A stretch of DNA of 64,000 bases, taken from NCBI GenBank assembly GCA_030568195.1, contig JAJLTO010000021.1, positions 1-64,000 of the forward strand. Reading direction: 5' to 3'. This DNA is from Dipodascopsis uninucleata var. uninucleata. Lineage: Eukaryota > Ascomycota > Lipomycetes > Lipomycetales > Lipomycetaceae. This document shows, in pieces, positions 11,657-21,782 of this stretch (within the stretch, counting starts at the first letter, position 1; each line of letters starts with the position of its first letter). A model generated the notes under the pieces. The model searched no databases. It was not told where the DNA came from and saw nothing but the letters and a program-made list of their open reading frames with translations. The translations under genes were made by a program, and so were the position numbers.

Positions 11657-12782
11657 GACAGCATCCAAAAACTGAGGAAAAGCCCCCCTATCACGCTAGA
11701 TTGCTGTTGCTGCACGCATAAAGATTAGAATATAATGAGAAACAATAACAATCGTTTTATGTGCGAGTTAGTTCACTTGCGTACTTTCCATAATGGCTGC
11801 ATTGCATTCGAGCAAAAAACCGAAAAAATGGAAACGTAAAGTCATCATAGTCTCAAAGAAGAATAGCGATCATGCTGCCCGTCGACTTCAACAGATAATA
11901 ACCTGCATTTTGATCAATTCGTAGACAGATACTACCTCATTTCGCAAATGAAACTTCTTAGACATCAGGTGCTACCAAGTTAGATAAAGACTGAAGTTGC
12001 AGATCACAAAATGGAATGTATGGTACTTAGCGTGTCTAACCACAATCTAGAAGAGCCAATGGTTGTCGATTACCGAAAATATTTCAGCTTAAATTGACGT
12101 TATATGAATTAGCGTTTAACAGAACTTAGAGCGGTACATTTTACAGCTTTTCACATCCATAGAAGCAAACTAGAACATAACGGTGAAAAAAACTTGAATA
12201 GTGTCTGGACGGAAGTTTGAATCATACCAAAATTATAGTTGATCGTCTAAGCATAATCCTTTATAGATTCATTCTTTCTTAGCTATTAAAATAACAAGCT
12301 AATTGGAACTAGTTTTACTTCAAATGTAACCAATAGTCATTTATGAATAGTAATTTACCAGTGTTCTTTAAATCAATCATGCAGAAAGCAAGCAAAATCG
12401 CTTCATGTCGTGCAGAAGCCGAGTAGTTCAATATTTGCATATAGAAGACTTTACACAATACTTAACAAGTGAAACGCTGAGACATCTGCTGTCACAGAAA
12501 ATAAAAATTGATAGCTGCAGGATGAGGTTGCATACCTTGATTGCTCGGACGTGCTCTTTGGCTATATGATTCTGAAAATTTAAACAACGGCTCACGATAA
12601 AAATATAACGCGGACGATAGTCTCCAGATGATTCCAAATGAGTAATATACGTTGTGCCAACTATTATATAGCGTCCGTCTATTCAATTAGCATTATTTTG
12701 ATCTATTTGCATGTAATAACCAAAGGCATGTACGCATACATACATATATATTACCTCAACTCTGACGAAAGCTGGTTATCAC

Positions 12783-12794
12783 GATCACGTGATC
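12783..12794. promoter_or_regulatory. 12-bp palindrome centred on CACGTG
   Basis: GATCACGTGATC is a perfect palindrome containing the CACGTG core used by bHLH factors such as Cbf1 and Pho4. It lies about 230 bp past the ALKBH1-like stop codon and 1.8 kb upstream of the RRM gene, so its target is unclear. Confidence 0.25.
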
Positions 12795-13023
12795 AACACT
12801 ATGTCATGGAATGGTCTATCCGCTGAGTGAGAACGTCAACAAATCTAATACTCTTAACTACCTCCATAATGCAAATGAGATTAAATATTCCAAAATCCAA
12901 TGAAAAGTACTTGAGAGGTGCCTATGATAGTGAACAAACTTGTTCCAGAGCAGAATTATGAGATAAGTACTAATTTTACATTTAAGTAATAGATCCTTCA
13001 ATTTCTATCTAATTATTTTGATT

Positions 13024-14163
13024 TTATATCATTTGACGAATATTAAGATTTATGCGCTTAGTCGATATCCACTCCGCATAACTTTCTCTTCCTTCTAATG
13101 TTTTTGGATCAACGCCAGTCGAGTCAAAACTAGTGGCATAGTCTTTCTGCAAGAGATCTGGTGATGTTTTATCCCATATCTTTCCAACACCGTGCCATGC
13201 AAATCTGCTCTTGCCTCCCATTACTAGTACATCACCACTACGTAATCTAATCTGTAACGGAGGCTCTGATTTTGAGAGACCACAAAAGAATATAGCCTCA
13301 CATCCAATGCTAATACTAACAAGATCTGCAGAGGACATTTCGGCAACATCCTGATGAGGAGATAAAATATCGCCTTCAGAGTAAAAATTTATTATGCTTG
13401 CCTCAGGTTTTATGAGACCTTCAAATAATGCTCCTCTTCCAGAGAGTAACTGTGCTAATGACTGAGGAAAGAGCGGACAGCCTACGCTATTCTGTTGGAA
13501 TGACGGATATTTCTTTGTGGTCCAGTTATATTGACCTCCCAGGGTTACCCATCTTAGCTTTTTCGATTGTACACTTTTCAGCGTTATTGGTACAGAATTG
13601 CTCTCCTCTCGACTATACGGAAATATCAACGTCTCCGATGATTGTGTAAATAGTGTAAATGGTCGTGGCATGTGGTAGTTAGAATGAAGATTAGTAAGAT
13701 GCTGCTCGTGTGAAAGATAGTCCTCAATAGTGTTTACTACCAGCTGGCGCTGAATACATGAAGAATAGAGCCCGGGATAAATTCTAAGGCCAGGTAGACT
13801 CTTGACTTTAATCTCAGTATATACTCGCGATTTTGTAATCTCTTTATCATAATCCTCCAAAATTCTTGATGAAGACTTTTGTATGAAGGCCCTTAATGAC
13901 TTAATCATTTCATCTGTTATCTCATGTTCTTCCATATCAAAACCGAACTCTTTCGACCTCTCCTTACTTAGCTCCAATTCAAATGGATCCAATAATCCAT
14001 ATCTTTCCCTGTTGCCCTCAAGACAACTTGAACTGCAGAGATCATTGAATTCCTCATGAGACAATCTCCTGTAAAACTTATACAAATGTTTGAATGAGTT
14101 AGTCGGGTCATTTGACTGCTGTACCTCTTTAATCTCTAAATTCTGGTTCGACACTTCTATCAT
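13024..14163 (-). CDS. ALKBH1-type Fe(II)/2-oxoglutarate dioxygenase
   Basis: 379 aa, no intron needed. The C-terminal half is an AlkB double-stranded beta-helix: the iron ligands H270-x-D272 lie in LSPHQDVAEM and the distal His324 in FAWHGVG. The intervening SIGCEAIFFCGL and RSGDVLVMGG stretches, and LRWVTLGGQYNWTTKKYP before the core, match the ALKBH1 layout (S. pombe Abh1). Family members oxidatively demethylate nucleic acids; mammalian ALKBH1 acts on tRNA and DNA. The N-terminal 150 residues, beginning with a region like FKHLYKFYRRLS, are typical of the ALKBH1 branch rather than ALKBH2/3. The gene is divergent from VTI1 with a 336-bp shared promoter. Confidence 0.85.
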   Translation of the reverse strand: MIEVSNQNLEIKEVQQSNDPTNSFKHLYKFYRRLSHEEFNDLCSSSCLEGNRERYGLLDPFELELSKERSKEFGFDMEEHEITDEMIKSLRAFIQKSSSRILEDYDKEITKSRVYTEIKVKSLPGLRIYPGLYSSCIQRQLVVNTIEDYLSHEQHLTNLHSNYHMPRPFTLFTQSSETLIFPYSREESNSVPITLKSVQSKKLRWVTLGGQYNWTTKKYPSFQQNSVGCPLFPQSLAQLLSGRGALFEGLIKPEASIINFYSEGDILSPHQDVAEMSSADLVSISIGCEAIFFCGLSKSEPPLQIRLRSGDVLVMGGKSRFAWHGVGKIWDKTSPDLLQKDYATSFDSTGVDPKTLEGRESYAEWISTKRINLNIRQMI

Positions 14164-14499
14164 ATCCCAATTATAAGCACTATATATAAGACTATCTCCA
14201 AATCCATGACCTTGTTCTACAATGAATTCACATGTATATTTTGTATAAAGATAATGGAAAAATAGTTTGTGGATTTTTTTTTATCGTGATATATTTATTT
14301 AAAATAAGGTTTAGGTAGCAATATTGGTAATTTGGCCGCAGCGTCACGACTTCTTCGGCATATGGTGAGAACCTGACTTCAGTAGATTACAGCATCAACA
14401 AGTTCTTAACATACCAGATACTTATCGACATCAAATCAACTATAGATAATATTTATCTGGCAACTATTATTCTTTATAAATAAATATAAATATATCAAT
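14164..14499. promoter_or_regulatory. Divergent promoter, dioxygenase / VTI1
   Basis: A 336-bp AT-rich divergent spacer. A TTTATAAATAAATATAAA tract about 30 bp before the VTI1 start is TATA-like. No factor site recognised. Confidence 0.4.
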
Positions 14500-15415
14500 A
14501 TGTCTCAGGCATTGGACGCAGACCCAGGATCTGAATTATTTGCTTCATATGAGTCGGATTTCCGATTATTATATGCCGAGATTACTCAGAAGATCGATCA
14601 AATACCAGAACTCGCAACCGGTACGTGCTTGTATCAAAAGACTGACACATCATCATACAGTAAAATTGATTGTCGAAATACTAATAGGAATTGATTTATT
14701 ATTCAGAACCACGAAAAACAGCTGTCAGAGCTGCAGAGCGTGCACTAGATGAGGCAGATGAGATTGTAATATTGAATTTTGATAGTATTATAAATGAAGT
14801 AGCATATAGCTAATACTGGTAACATAGGTGGGCCAAATGGCCATTGAGCTCCAAAATATAGCAGTATCTCATAGAGGAAAACTGAATATACGACTTCGTG
14901 GCTATCGTTCTGACTTGGATAAAGCAAAACGAGACTTGCGTAAAGCAGGTGAAGTCAGCGAGCGCCAAGATCTATTTGGTTCTAGGTTGAAAGGACAATC
15001 TGGTACTAGTACTGTTTCTAGTGACGAGATGTCACAAGACCAACGTCAACAGTTATTAAGTGGAACGGATAGACTAGAAGCATCTTCTCAAAGACTAAGA
15101 GATTCTCAGCGATTAGCTAATGAAACTGAATCGATCGGGGCTAATATTTTGACAGACTTGCGAGGTCAGAGAGAACAAATCATCAACTCTAGAAATGTTC
15201 TCATGGAAGCAGATACTTATGTTGACAAGAGTATCAGGACTCTTCGTGGTATGGCTCGTAGGTAAGTTTGTTAAATATTTCAAAGTTAATGCATGTGTTC
15301 GATATGCTGATAATTATTTAGAATGGTTACCAATCGGTTGATTACCATTGGTATCGTGGTCTTACTTATCATTATCATTGTGGCTATCCTTTTGGGTAGA
15401 TTTCTGAGAAGATGA
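14500..15415 (+). CDS. VTI1: Vesicle v-SNARE Vti1 (four exons)
   Basis: Exons 14500-14620, 14707-14765, 14828-15261 and 15322-15415 give 235 aa. Introns are 86, 62 and 60 nt with GT...AG ends and CTAAT-type branch sites in the first two. The N-terminal helical domain starts MSQALDADPG and contains FASYESDFRLLYAEI. The SNARE motif has the Vti1 signatures DQRQQLLSGTDRLE, NETESIGANIL and DLRGQREQI, whose Q is the zero-layer Qb glutamine. Exon 4 encodes the C-terminal membrane anchor (ITIGIVVLLIIIIVAILLG) ending RFLRR. Vti1 pairs with different syntaxins in Golgi, endosome and vacuole fusion. An ORF-only annotation would lose both the N-terminus and the anchor. Confidence 0.95.
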
Positions 15416-15914
15416 TGCATGAGATATAATCCTGTTGAATACTATGCTATTTTGTTGTGCGTTAATATTAGCGTCATATTCTGATATAGTAGTGCTTTTT
15501 TGTTTTGTTCACAGTTTGGGTTATTATTTCATTATTTTAAAGTTCCATGAGGATATAAGACCTCATATTAATATACTAGATTATTGAGATAGTTTTGTTT
15601 GATATTTCGTTGGTATTCTTAAAGATATAGACCATTTCCTTAGATCAGCGTGTAGTTATGATTGTAGATTTACTAACGTACTCTTGATGTTCATTAAAAT
15701 ATAATAGTTACGGTTGGGAGTCATTCATATAATTACTAAAGACCCATGTTTTCTAATTTTGAAAAGATAAATTGAAAACATATCAGTATTATTTAGCTGT
15801 GTATAGATATATAAAGACTGCTCTTAAAAGCATCTTTAGTGACCTCTTAACCGAAATCTGCTTTCACTGAATCACAAGCAACTGATAGCACAATCAATAC
15901 GCCCAAAACAGGAG
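15416..15914. promoter_or_regulatory. VTI1 3' flank and HECT ligase promoter
   Basis: About 500 bp, AT-rich. A TATATAAAGA motif near 15808 lies about 105 bp before the HECT ligase start. Nothing else recognised. Confidence 0.4.
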
Positions 15915-18569
15915 ATGATTGATCAATTGATCCGTGAAAGAACAGTAGACTCATCGCTCTATGAAAGTCCGATCAATATACGCAACAATGAGTTATATAA
16001 ACTAGTTGAAACCTACACCATACAACTTTCAACGGGATGTGGCTATACAGAACGATGTAATGCTAAATTTTGCGCTTCATCACGCTTCTTTAGATATGCG
16101 CAAGCGACAAGGAAGGGCTTTTCAACACAGGTAGCTAAGGTCATTGCTTGGCGACTAGCTGCAACTAAAGGCACGTCGGAGATTTGTGAAAAGATCAACA
16201 AAAGGGAAAAAGAAAATCAGGAGTTTATGAATCCAGATGCTATATCTGTCATTGGGGGGACTAATTCCGTCGATAACTACAAACCAAAAGATTATCAGAA
16301 TTTAATGGCAAGACTCCTAACAACAAAGACTACAGAGGATTATCATGGACTTCTTTTAAATAATCTTTGTACACTTGAAGATGTATTTATACTTAGAAGG
16401 ATTTCAGAGGAAGCTCAGAATTTGCCTTTTATCTATGCTTCTTTAAAGCATATTTTTTCTTCGACGGACCGAATGATTGCCTTGACAACTGCTGGACCTG
16501 AGATGTTTCGTATTGTTTACCAACGAATATCTGACATAATAACAGACGAAAATGTCGAAAGACCAGAGTTTGTAGACATAATTCGATCTCTAAGAATAGG
16601 GATAGATGGGATTCATTCACGTGTGATAAGTGAAGGACGTTCAACAGACAATGTAGTAGCACTCATTAGAACTTGCTCATTTGCATCGTTAATTCTATGT
16701 AAATATGTTAGAAGTGTTCTACAGTCATTCATGGATGTATCGATGGTTGTTGCCACATATGGCGCATTTCACGGATTCTTTTCTTCTTGCAACTATGCAT
16801 ATAGGAGCTTGTTTCTATCTTTGGCGCGTGTATTAGCTTCTGATTTTGCATTGTTTCTCATGTATGCAATGGAGATTGGAGGGGACGAGGCTGATGACAA
16901 CGTTGCAGTATTGGTTTATTGGGCTCGCGCATATATTGTTGTATATTGGCCGCATGGCAAAGTAAGCTATGTACAGAAAGGAACAGATCTGGCTAATTGC
17001 CTTGAGCTGTGGCATAAGGCTTGGAAAATCTCGCCCAAATATGTTCTTGGAGTTGGTTATCTCAATGGACTAGCAGACTTAACAGCAGAATATTTTCTCA
17101 ATGATAGAGACTGTGACCGATCAAAGTTTATTCATATTCTAGATTATTCGTCCCAGACTCTAAGTCTTCGTCTGAGAATACAGATATACAGACATTGGTG
17201 TCTAATGCGAATGGTTTCAAGATTTAAGCGCAGTACCGCCATAGCGACCCTTATCGGACACATCACTAAATATTACCCATCGCCAGCACATCGATATTTA
17301 CGTCCAAATATATCACAATCTGAATATACTACAGCGGAGATAGATTCCTTTGGTAGAGATGGAAACGCGGCAACAAATTTAATGCTTCCAGGTTCAGATT
17401 CGCAGACGCCATCAAGTATCCGTAGTGCCGACAATCAGCGACGCCCTATTGATGCGACCAGCCAGAGAGTTGCCACTCAGTTCGCAATGCTGAAACATAT
17501 TCAGCTGTATTTTGTGCTAGATGTTTCAAGACACGATATGGTAGAATCTGTTATAAGAGGCGTTCGTCGTGGGATAGAGACCTATGCAATATATAAACCA
17601 TTGAAAGTACGCTTTTTAAACAATGAAGATGGCGTGGACCATGGTGGTGTCCAGATAGAGCTTTTCCGGATTATAGGTGGACTAATTTGTGACCCTTATT
17701 ATGGGCTGTTTGCTATTGATAATGAAAGTCAACTCGCTTGGTTTTGGTCTGGCTGCTTTGATGAGCCTGAGCGATTTGAGATTATAGGCTCAATTCTGGC
17801 ACTTGCTGCCTATAACGGCTGTACTATCAGCACAAGGTTCCCGAGGGTTCTCTTCATGAAACTGGTGGGCCAAAATGCAGCCAAGCCATCTGATATAGAC
17901 GACTTATTTCCCACGCTAGCTCGTGGACTAACGAGTCTTCTAAATTATGAAGGAGATGTAGAAGAGCTTGGCTTGACATTTGAATATACTTATGTCTCTA
18001 TGACTGGTACCGTCACTAGTCCGATGTCATCTGATACAGGCATCTCTGTTACTAACGAAAATAGAAAAACTTATGTCGAAGAATATATCTATCATTTAAC
18101 GGATATTACGATACGGCCTTTTTTTGATGCTTTCAAACGTGGCTGGAATAGACTAATACCGGACCAGTTGACTCGATTGTTTACGCCGGACGAGCTGATG
18201 GTTATTGTGCAGGGACAGAGCAATCCAGACATATCAACAGAAGATCTGAGGAAAGCAATTAGGTATGCTGACGGATATTCGAGCGATCATCCGGCTATAA
18301 AAAGATTTTGGAAGATAGTTAATGAGTACACACAAGAGGAAAAAGAAAATTTACTAGAATTTGTTACTGCCTCTCGTGTAGTACCAATAGTTGGAGGGGT
18401 AGAAGGGTGTACATTTGTTATCCAGAGGAATGGACCAGATAGTGATCGGCTTCCTACTGCTTTGACTTGCTTCGGTCGATTACTACTTCCTGAATATGAA
18501 TCGAAAGAGAAAATGGCTAGAATGCTTGGAATAGCAATTAAGAATACGAAAGGCTTTGGTTTAGTGTAG
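15915..18569 (+). CDS. AZUL-HECT E3 ubiquitin ligase (UBE3A-like)
   Basis: 884 aa, single exon. Residues 25-92 look like the AZUL zinc domain of UBE3A: C42, C48 and C53 in GCGYTERCNAKFCASS plus C91 give four candidate ligands in the UBE3A spacing. The middle 450 residues are helical. The HECT domain fills the last 350 residues, from VRFLNNEDGVDHGGVQ through LNYEGDVEELGLTF to the catalytic C852 in LPTALTCFGRLLLPEY. The C-terminus is GFGLV. Length matches UBE3A (about 850-875) and yeast Hul4 (about 890). HECT ligases take ubiquitin on the cysteine before passing it to substrate. In the HECT entry motif GGVQIELF replaces the usual GGVRREFF. Substrates are unknown. Confidence 0.9.
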   Translation: MIDQLIRERTVDSSLYESPINIRNNELYKLVETYTIQLSTGCGYTERCNAKFCASSRFFRYAQATRKGFSTQVAKVIAWRLAATKGTSEICEKINKREKENQEFMNPDAISVIGGTNSVDNYKPKDYQNLMARLLTTKTTEDYHGLLLNNLCTLEDVFILRRISEEAQNLPFIYASLKHIFSSTDRMIALTTAGPEMFRIVYQRISDIITDENVERPEFVDIIRSLRIGIDGIHSRVISEGRSTDNVVALIRTCSFASLILCKYVRSVLQSFMDVSMVVATYGAFHGFFSSCNYAYRSLFLSLARVLASDFALFLMYAMEIGGDEADDNVAVLVYWARAYIVVYWPHGKVSYVQKGTDLANCLELWHKAWKISPKYVLGVGYLNGLADLTAEYFLNDRDCDRSKFIHILDYSSQTLSLRLRIQIYRHWCLMRMVSRFKRSTAIATLIGHITKYYPSPAHRYLRPNISQSEYTTAEIDSFGRDGNAATNLMLPGSDSQTPSSIRSADNQRRPIDATSQRVATQFAMLKHIQLYFVLDVSRHDMVESVIRGVRRGIETYAIYKPLKVRFLNNEDGVDHGGVQIELFRIIGGLICDPYYGLFAIDNESQLAWFWSGCFDEPERFEIIGSILALAAYNGCTISTRFPRVLFMKLVGQNAAKPSDIDDLFPTLARGLTSLLNYEGDVEELGLTFEYTYVSMTGTVTSPMSSDTGISVTNENRKTYVEEYIYHLTDITIRPFFDAFKRGWNRLIPDQLTRLFTPDELMVIVQGQSNPDISTEDLRKAIRYADGYSSDHPAIKRFWKIVNEYTQEEKENLLEFVTASRVVPIVGGVEGCTFVIQRNGPDSDRLPTALTCFGRLLLPEYESKEKMARMLGIAIKNTKGFGLV

Positions 18570-18652
18570 ATAGTATAAATAACAATCTTACTAGTACATA
18601 TATACTATACAAAAAAGGATAATAATATAGGTTCCTAGACTAGCAAAATTAT

Positions 18653-19795
18653 TTAAATAAAAGACATCAGAGCAGTCTTAAGATCATTTATCAAATCCTT
18701 AGGATCCTCCAGACCAATAGATATTCGTAATAAGTTCTCAGAAATAGTTTTGTCGGTCATCGATCGCCACTCGATTAAGCTCTCAACACCTCCTAGTGAA
18801 GTTGCATGATGAAATAGCGTAAGACGACTGGGTAACGTCTTTGCAATCTCTTTTGTAGAGACTTCAATTGAAAAAGTAGGACTATAGAGACCATTTGGCA
18901 TCTGCTGCTTTATGAATTCTTCAGTTTGTAGAGATGAATGATATACCTTTGTAAGTACAGGAATTTCATTTGATGCAAGAGTGGAACTTAGCCAATCCAC
19001 AACAGCCTGAGCATTCTGAGATTGTGTCTCTACACGAAGTTTAAAGGTGCGCACACTTCTGAGCAAGAGCCAGGATTCCATGCTTCCTGCTCTACCCCCA
19101 AACACTGCACGATCTTCAACAAGACCTTGCCAGACACTGCGGTCCTTGGTAACAAGCACACCTGCTAACAAGTCTGAGTGACCTCCAAGATATTTTGTTG
19201 CAGAATGCATTACAACATCTGCTCCAAACTCCAGAGGATTTTGTAATGGAGGAGGAGCGAATGTAGAGTCAACAAGCACATAAGCCCCTCGCTTATGAGC
19301 AAAGTCCACCACCTCTGCGATATCGATGGAAGTTCCATACGGGTTGACCGGTGTTTCTAAGTGAACAAGATCTCCTTGTCCAATGCTCTCATCAAATAAA
19401 GGAACACTCTCTACACCAAATCTTCCAAATATCTTAGCAACGATATGACAGCCATGGTAAGCTTGAGAAATAGCTATTCGTTTTGGATGATAATGTAATA
19501 TGACACCAGTATAAGCTGTAAGGCCTGACGAATAGGCCGCTGCATGTCCACCAAGAATACTTGACAATACCTTATCCAAACGTTCAGTTACTGGACTACC
19601 GAATCTCGAGTAGATATGCTTATTATCGTTATTTACTGAATACAAATCAATATCTCGCGCACTTCTTAGTCTAGCTGGATCCGAATCGTAGTTGAACGTG
19701 GTACTGACATGAAGAGGAACTGCTACGTCAGCAGCTGAAGCGAGATTATCATCTGCATGAATAGCAAGCGACTCCAATGATAATTCTTCCATCAT
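18653..19795 (-). CDS. Cys/Met-metabolism PLP enzyme (cystathionine synthase/lyase family)
   Basis: 380 aa. Family signatures are present in order: HVSTTFNYD, IYSRFGSPVTERLDK, the PLP-contact LVDSTFAPPPLQNP, and the Schiff-base lysine K201 in HSATKYLGGHSD. The C-terminus has the small-domain TSLGGVESLIEWR motif. The compact length matches the yeast YHR112C type rather than the larger Str2-type cystathionine gamma-synthases; exact substrate (cystathionine synthesis or cleavage) cannot be read from sequence. The gene is divergent from the polytopic membrane protein gene at 20217 and convergent with the HECT ligase gene (83-bp gap). Confidence 0.85.
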   Translation of the reverse strand: MMEELSLESLAIHADDNLASAADVAVPLHVSTTFNYDSDPARLRSARDIDLYSVNNDNKHIYSRFGSPVTERLDKVLSSILGGHAAAYSSGLTAYTGVILHYHPKRIAISQAYHGCHIVAKIFGRFGVESVPLFDESIGQGDLVHLETPVNPYGTSIDIAEVVDFAHKRGAYVLVDSTFAPPPLQNPLEFGADVVMHSATKYLGGHSDLLAGVLVTKDRSVWQGLVEDRAVFGGRAGSMESWLLLRSVRTFKLRVETQSQNAQAVVDWLSSTLASNEIPVLTKVYHSSLQTEEFIKQQMPNGLYSPTFSIEVSTKEIAKTLPSRLTLFHHATSLGGVESLIEWRSMTDKTISENLLRISIGLEDPKDLINDLKTALMSFI

Positions 19796-20216
19796 GTTAT
19801 AACTTTACTACTTTGATTTATTAAAGGTAATCTTTTTGAGACTCGAGATATTTCTATGCATAAGCCTCCATCAGAAGAAGTGCAAGCATTTCTACCGTTG
19901 ATTTATCTTTATTTATATATAACAATCAGTCACTAAATGACGAAATATGCCATAGATAAACAAGGGTTTTGTGTCGCGACAGACCTTACGGGAGATATTT
20001 GATATCATGTTGCAAGATAGTAATGCAAACATGATCATAGTATTTCCTTAGGCTATCAATTTTTTTATTTGAAACGAGCGGAATATTTTGAAGTATCTGA
20101 TATTTTAGATAGAGATTCTTACACAAGTAGACTGGGGTTATTTAAACATTGCAGTTAACTTGACGAATAGAATAACCACATAAATTAACTATCAGTATTA
20201 CATAAAGCGCGGGTAC
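19796..20216. promoter_or_regulatory. Divergent promoter, PLP enzyme / membrane protein
   Basis: A 421-bp divergent spacer. A TTATTTATATATAAC stretch near 19910 is TATA-like for the minus gene. No specific operator seen. Confidence 0.35.
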
Positions 20217-21482
20217 ATGAATTATAAACGAAGCGTCTTAACAGCTTCTACCAATTTATTTAGAACTCCTTCCTCAATCTTATTAGATCCAACATTCTCA
20301 TCTGCTTTCAAGAACAGTGCGATGACAACGGCTGTTTTACCAATGAGTGTGCGAAGAACTTCAGCTGCGCCACCACCTGACCCGTCTGTTGTGAGCGGGT
20401 CTTCAAGCAATAATAGCATACCACTTGATAATTTATCAAATCTAGATGTGTTGGATGGAAAGCCTGGATTTTCTTCCTTAGATTCAAGCTCAATTGGCCC
20501 TAACGAAGTGAATTCATTTGCATCTTATTATACAGGGACAATCTCAACAGTGTCAACGCGGAAAATTGTTGTTTTATCAGTAACACTTGTTAGTAGCGTG
20601 CTCATATTCTCTAGTATTGAAAATGCTCTTTCTATCCCAGTATTGCCGCTTTCACTTGGTATCTCGCTTATTGGAGTAGTTTTATTGAAATTTTTTGTTC
20701 CTTTGAGATTTGTCATTTCATCTCCTTCTACGCCATATTTCACACTAACTCCTCCGGGTTCATCAGTTCAGGTTGCTGCTGTACATGCTGATAAAGCTAG
20801 ATTGTACAGGGCAGTCGCACTTGGTGTATTACAAATGCTTTATATACTCCTGTATGCTTACTGCTCTAAGAATGAGAGTATGACCTCGCTTCATATGAAC
20901 TTCTTTTCAGTTCTTCCACCACTCGACCTCGTATTGCAGAAGTTTTTATTGAAAGTTCCTATAGCAACCACAAAAAGGACTATTGCAGCGGCCGTCATTA
21001 ACATCGTACCTCAAGCGCTTGCATTATATGCATGGGATTGGACTGTTGCACTAGAAGGTGCCGTTTTAGCAGTACTACAAACAGGGTGGGTCTATGTAGT
21101 ATTTCTTGAACAAGCTGCTACTGAATCATATCTTTGGATGTCGACAGTGTATGTCGGATTTCAGGTTTCAAGTGCAATTTTAGCGGTAACTCAGGTAGGA
21201 TATTGGATGTATACTTTTGTCGAAGGATATGAAGGTGCCTTCAACAGTACTAGCAGCATTCTTGTTCAATTGCTGGCTGCTGTCATACTGGCTGTTGCTA
21301 TACTGGCATTCTTTTTGTCTGCCGGCTTCTTAATTAAGTGGTCGTCCTCTGCTCATATCATAGTTCTTATCTCGACATCTTCTGCATTTCTTATTGCTCT
21401 AAGTACTTATATAGTATCGCCTTGGATTAAATTTCTAGGAATGATTTTGCTGTCTATTGGTTGGTTGATATATGTCAAATAA
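20217..21482 (+). CDS. Polytopic membrane protein, unknown function
   Basis: 421 aa. The first 110 residues are Ser/Pro-rich and soluble, then about nine hydrophobic segments follow (for example VVLSVTLVSSVLIFSS, LGVLQMLYILLYAYC, LVQLLAAVILAVAILAFFL and a terminal FLGMILLSIGWLIYV). There is no cleavable signal peptide. The C-terminus YVK is short and follows directly on the last membrane segment. I do not recognise the family; it could be an ER or Golgi multi-span protein. It is convergent with the tRNase Z gene (300-bp gap). Confidence 0.8.
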   Translation: MNYKRSVLTASTNLFRTPSSILLDPTFSSAFKNSAMTTAVLPMSVRRTSAAPPPDPSVVSGSSSNNSIPLDNLSNLDVLDGKPGFSSLDSSSIGPNEVNSFASYYTGTISTVSTRKIVVLSVTLVSSVLIFSSIENALSIPVLPLSLGISLIGVVLLKFFVPLRFVISSPSTPYFTLTPPGSSVQVAAVHADKARLYRAVALGVLQMLYILLYAYCSKNESMTSLHMNFFSVLPPLDLVLQKFLLKVPIATTKRTIAAAVINIVPQALALYAWDWTVALEGAVLAVLQTGWVYVVFLEQAATESYLWMSTVYVGFQVSSAILAVTQVGYWMYTFVEGYEGAFNSTSSILVQLLAAVILAVAILAFFLSAGFLIKWSSSAHIIVLISTSSAFLIALSTYIVSPWIKFLGMILLSIGWLIYVK

Positions 21483-21782
21483 AGCTCCAATGAACTTACG
21501 TGGTGTATAGAAATGTACTTAATAAATCGACGGTTGCTTAATGTAATAAATTGCTGTACATGGTATGAATAATAATGATACTGATATAGTTCATATAGTC
21601 AAACTTTTACAAAGAAAAATAAATGAAGATAGCTATAGTATCAAGCAATGATTTGAGGAAAAATAATTTATGTCTGAACCGCTCTAAGTTTATTACTTAC
21701 AGTTAATTGAAGATTTAAAATTGTATGTACAAATGCGCCTACTATTTAAAAGAAAAGAGCGCTATAATATAACACAACACTA

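Larger units (their letters stand above)
11000..13023. promoter_or_regulatory. Long upstream region of the RRM gene with paired MCB sites
   Basis: Two kilobases without a convincing gene. It carries two ACGCGT boxes 10 bp apart, framed by a 13-bp direct repeat, and a 12-bp CACGTG-centred palindrome (separate entries). A 43-codon basic frame starting at 11792 and short frames near 12.5 kb have no recognisable similarity. The length suits a tightly regulated gene. Confidence 0.45.

Noticed and set aside
11792-11923. Small basic plus-strand frame starting MAALHSSKKPKKWKRK
   Set aside because: Only 43 codons without supporting splice sites or similarity.
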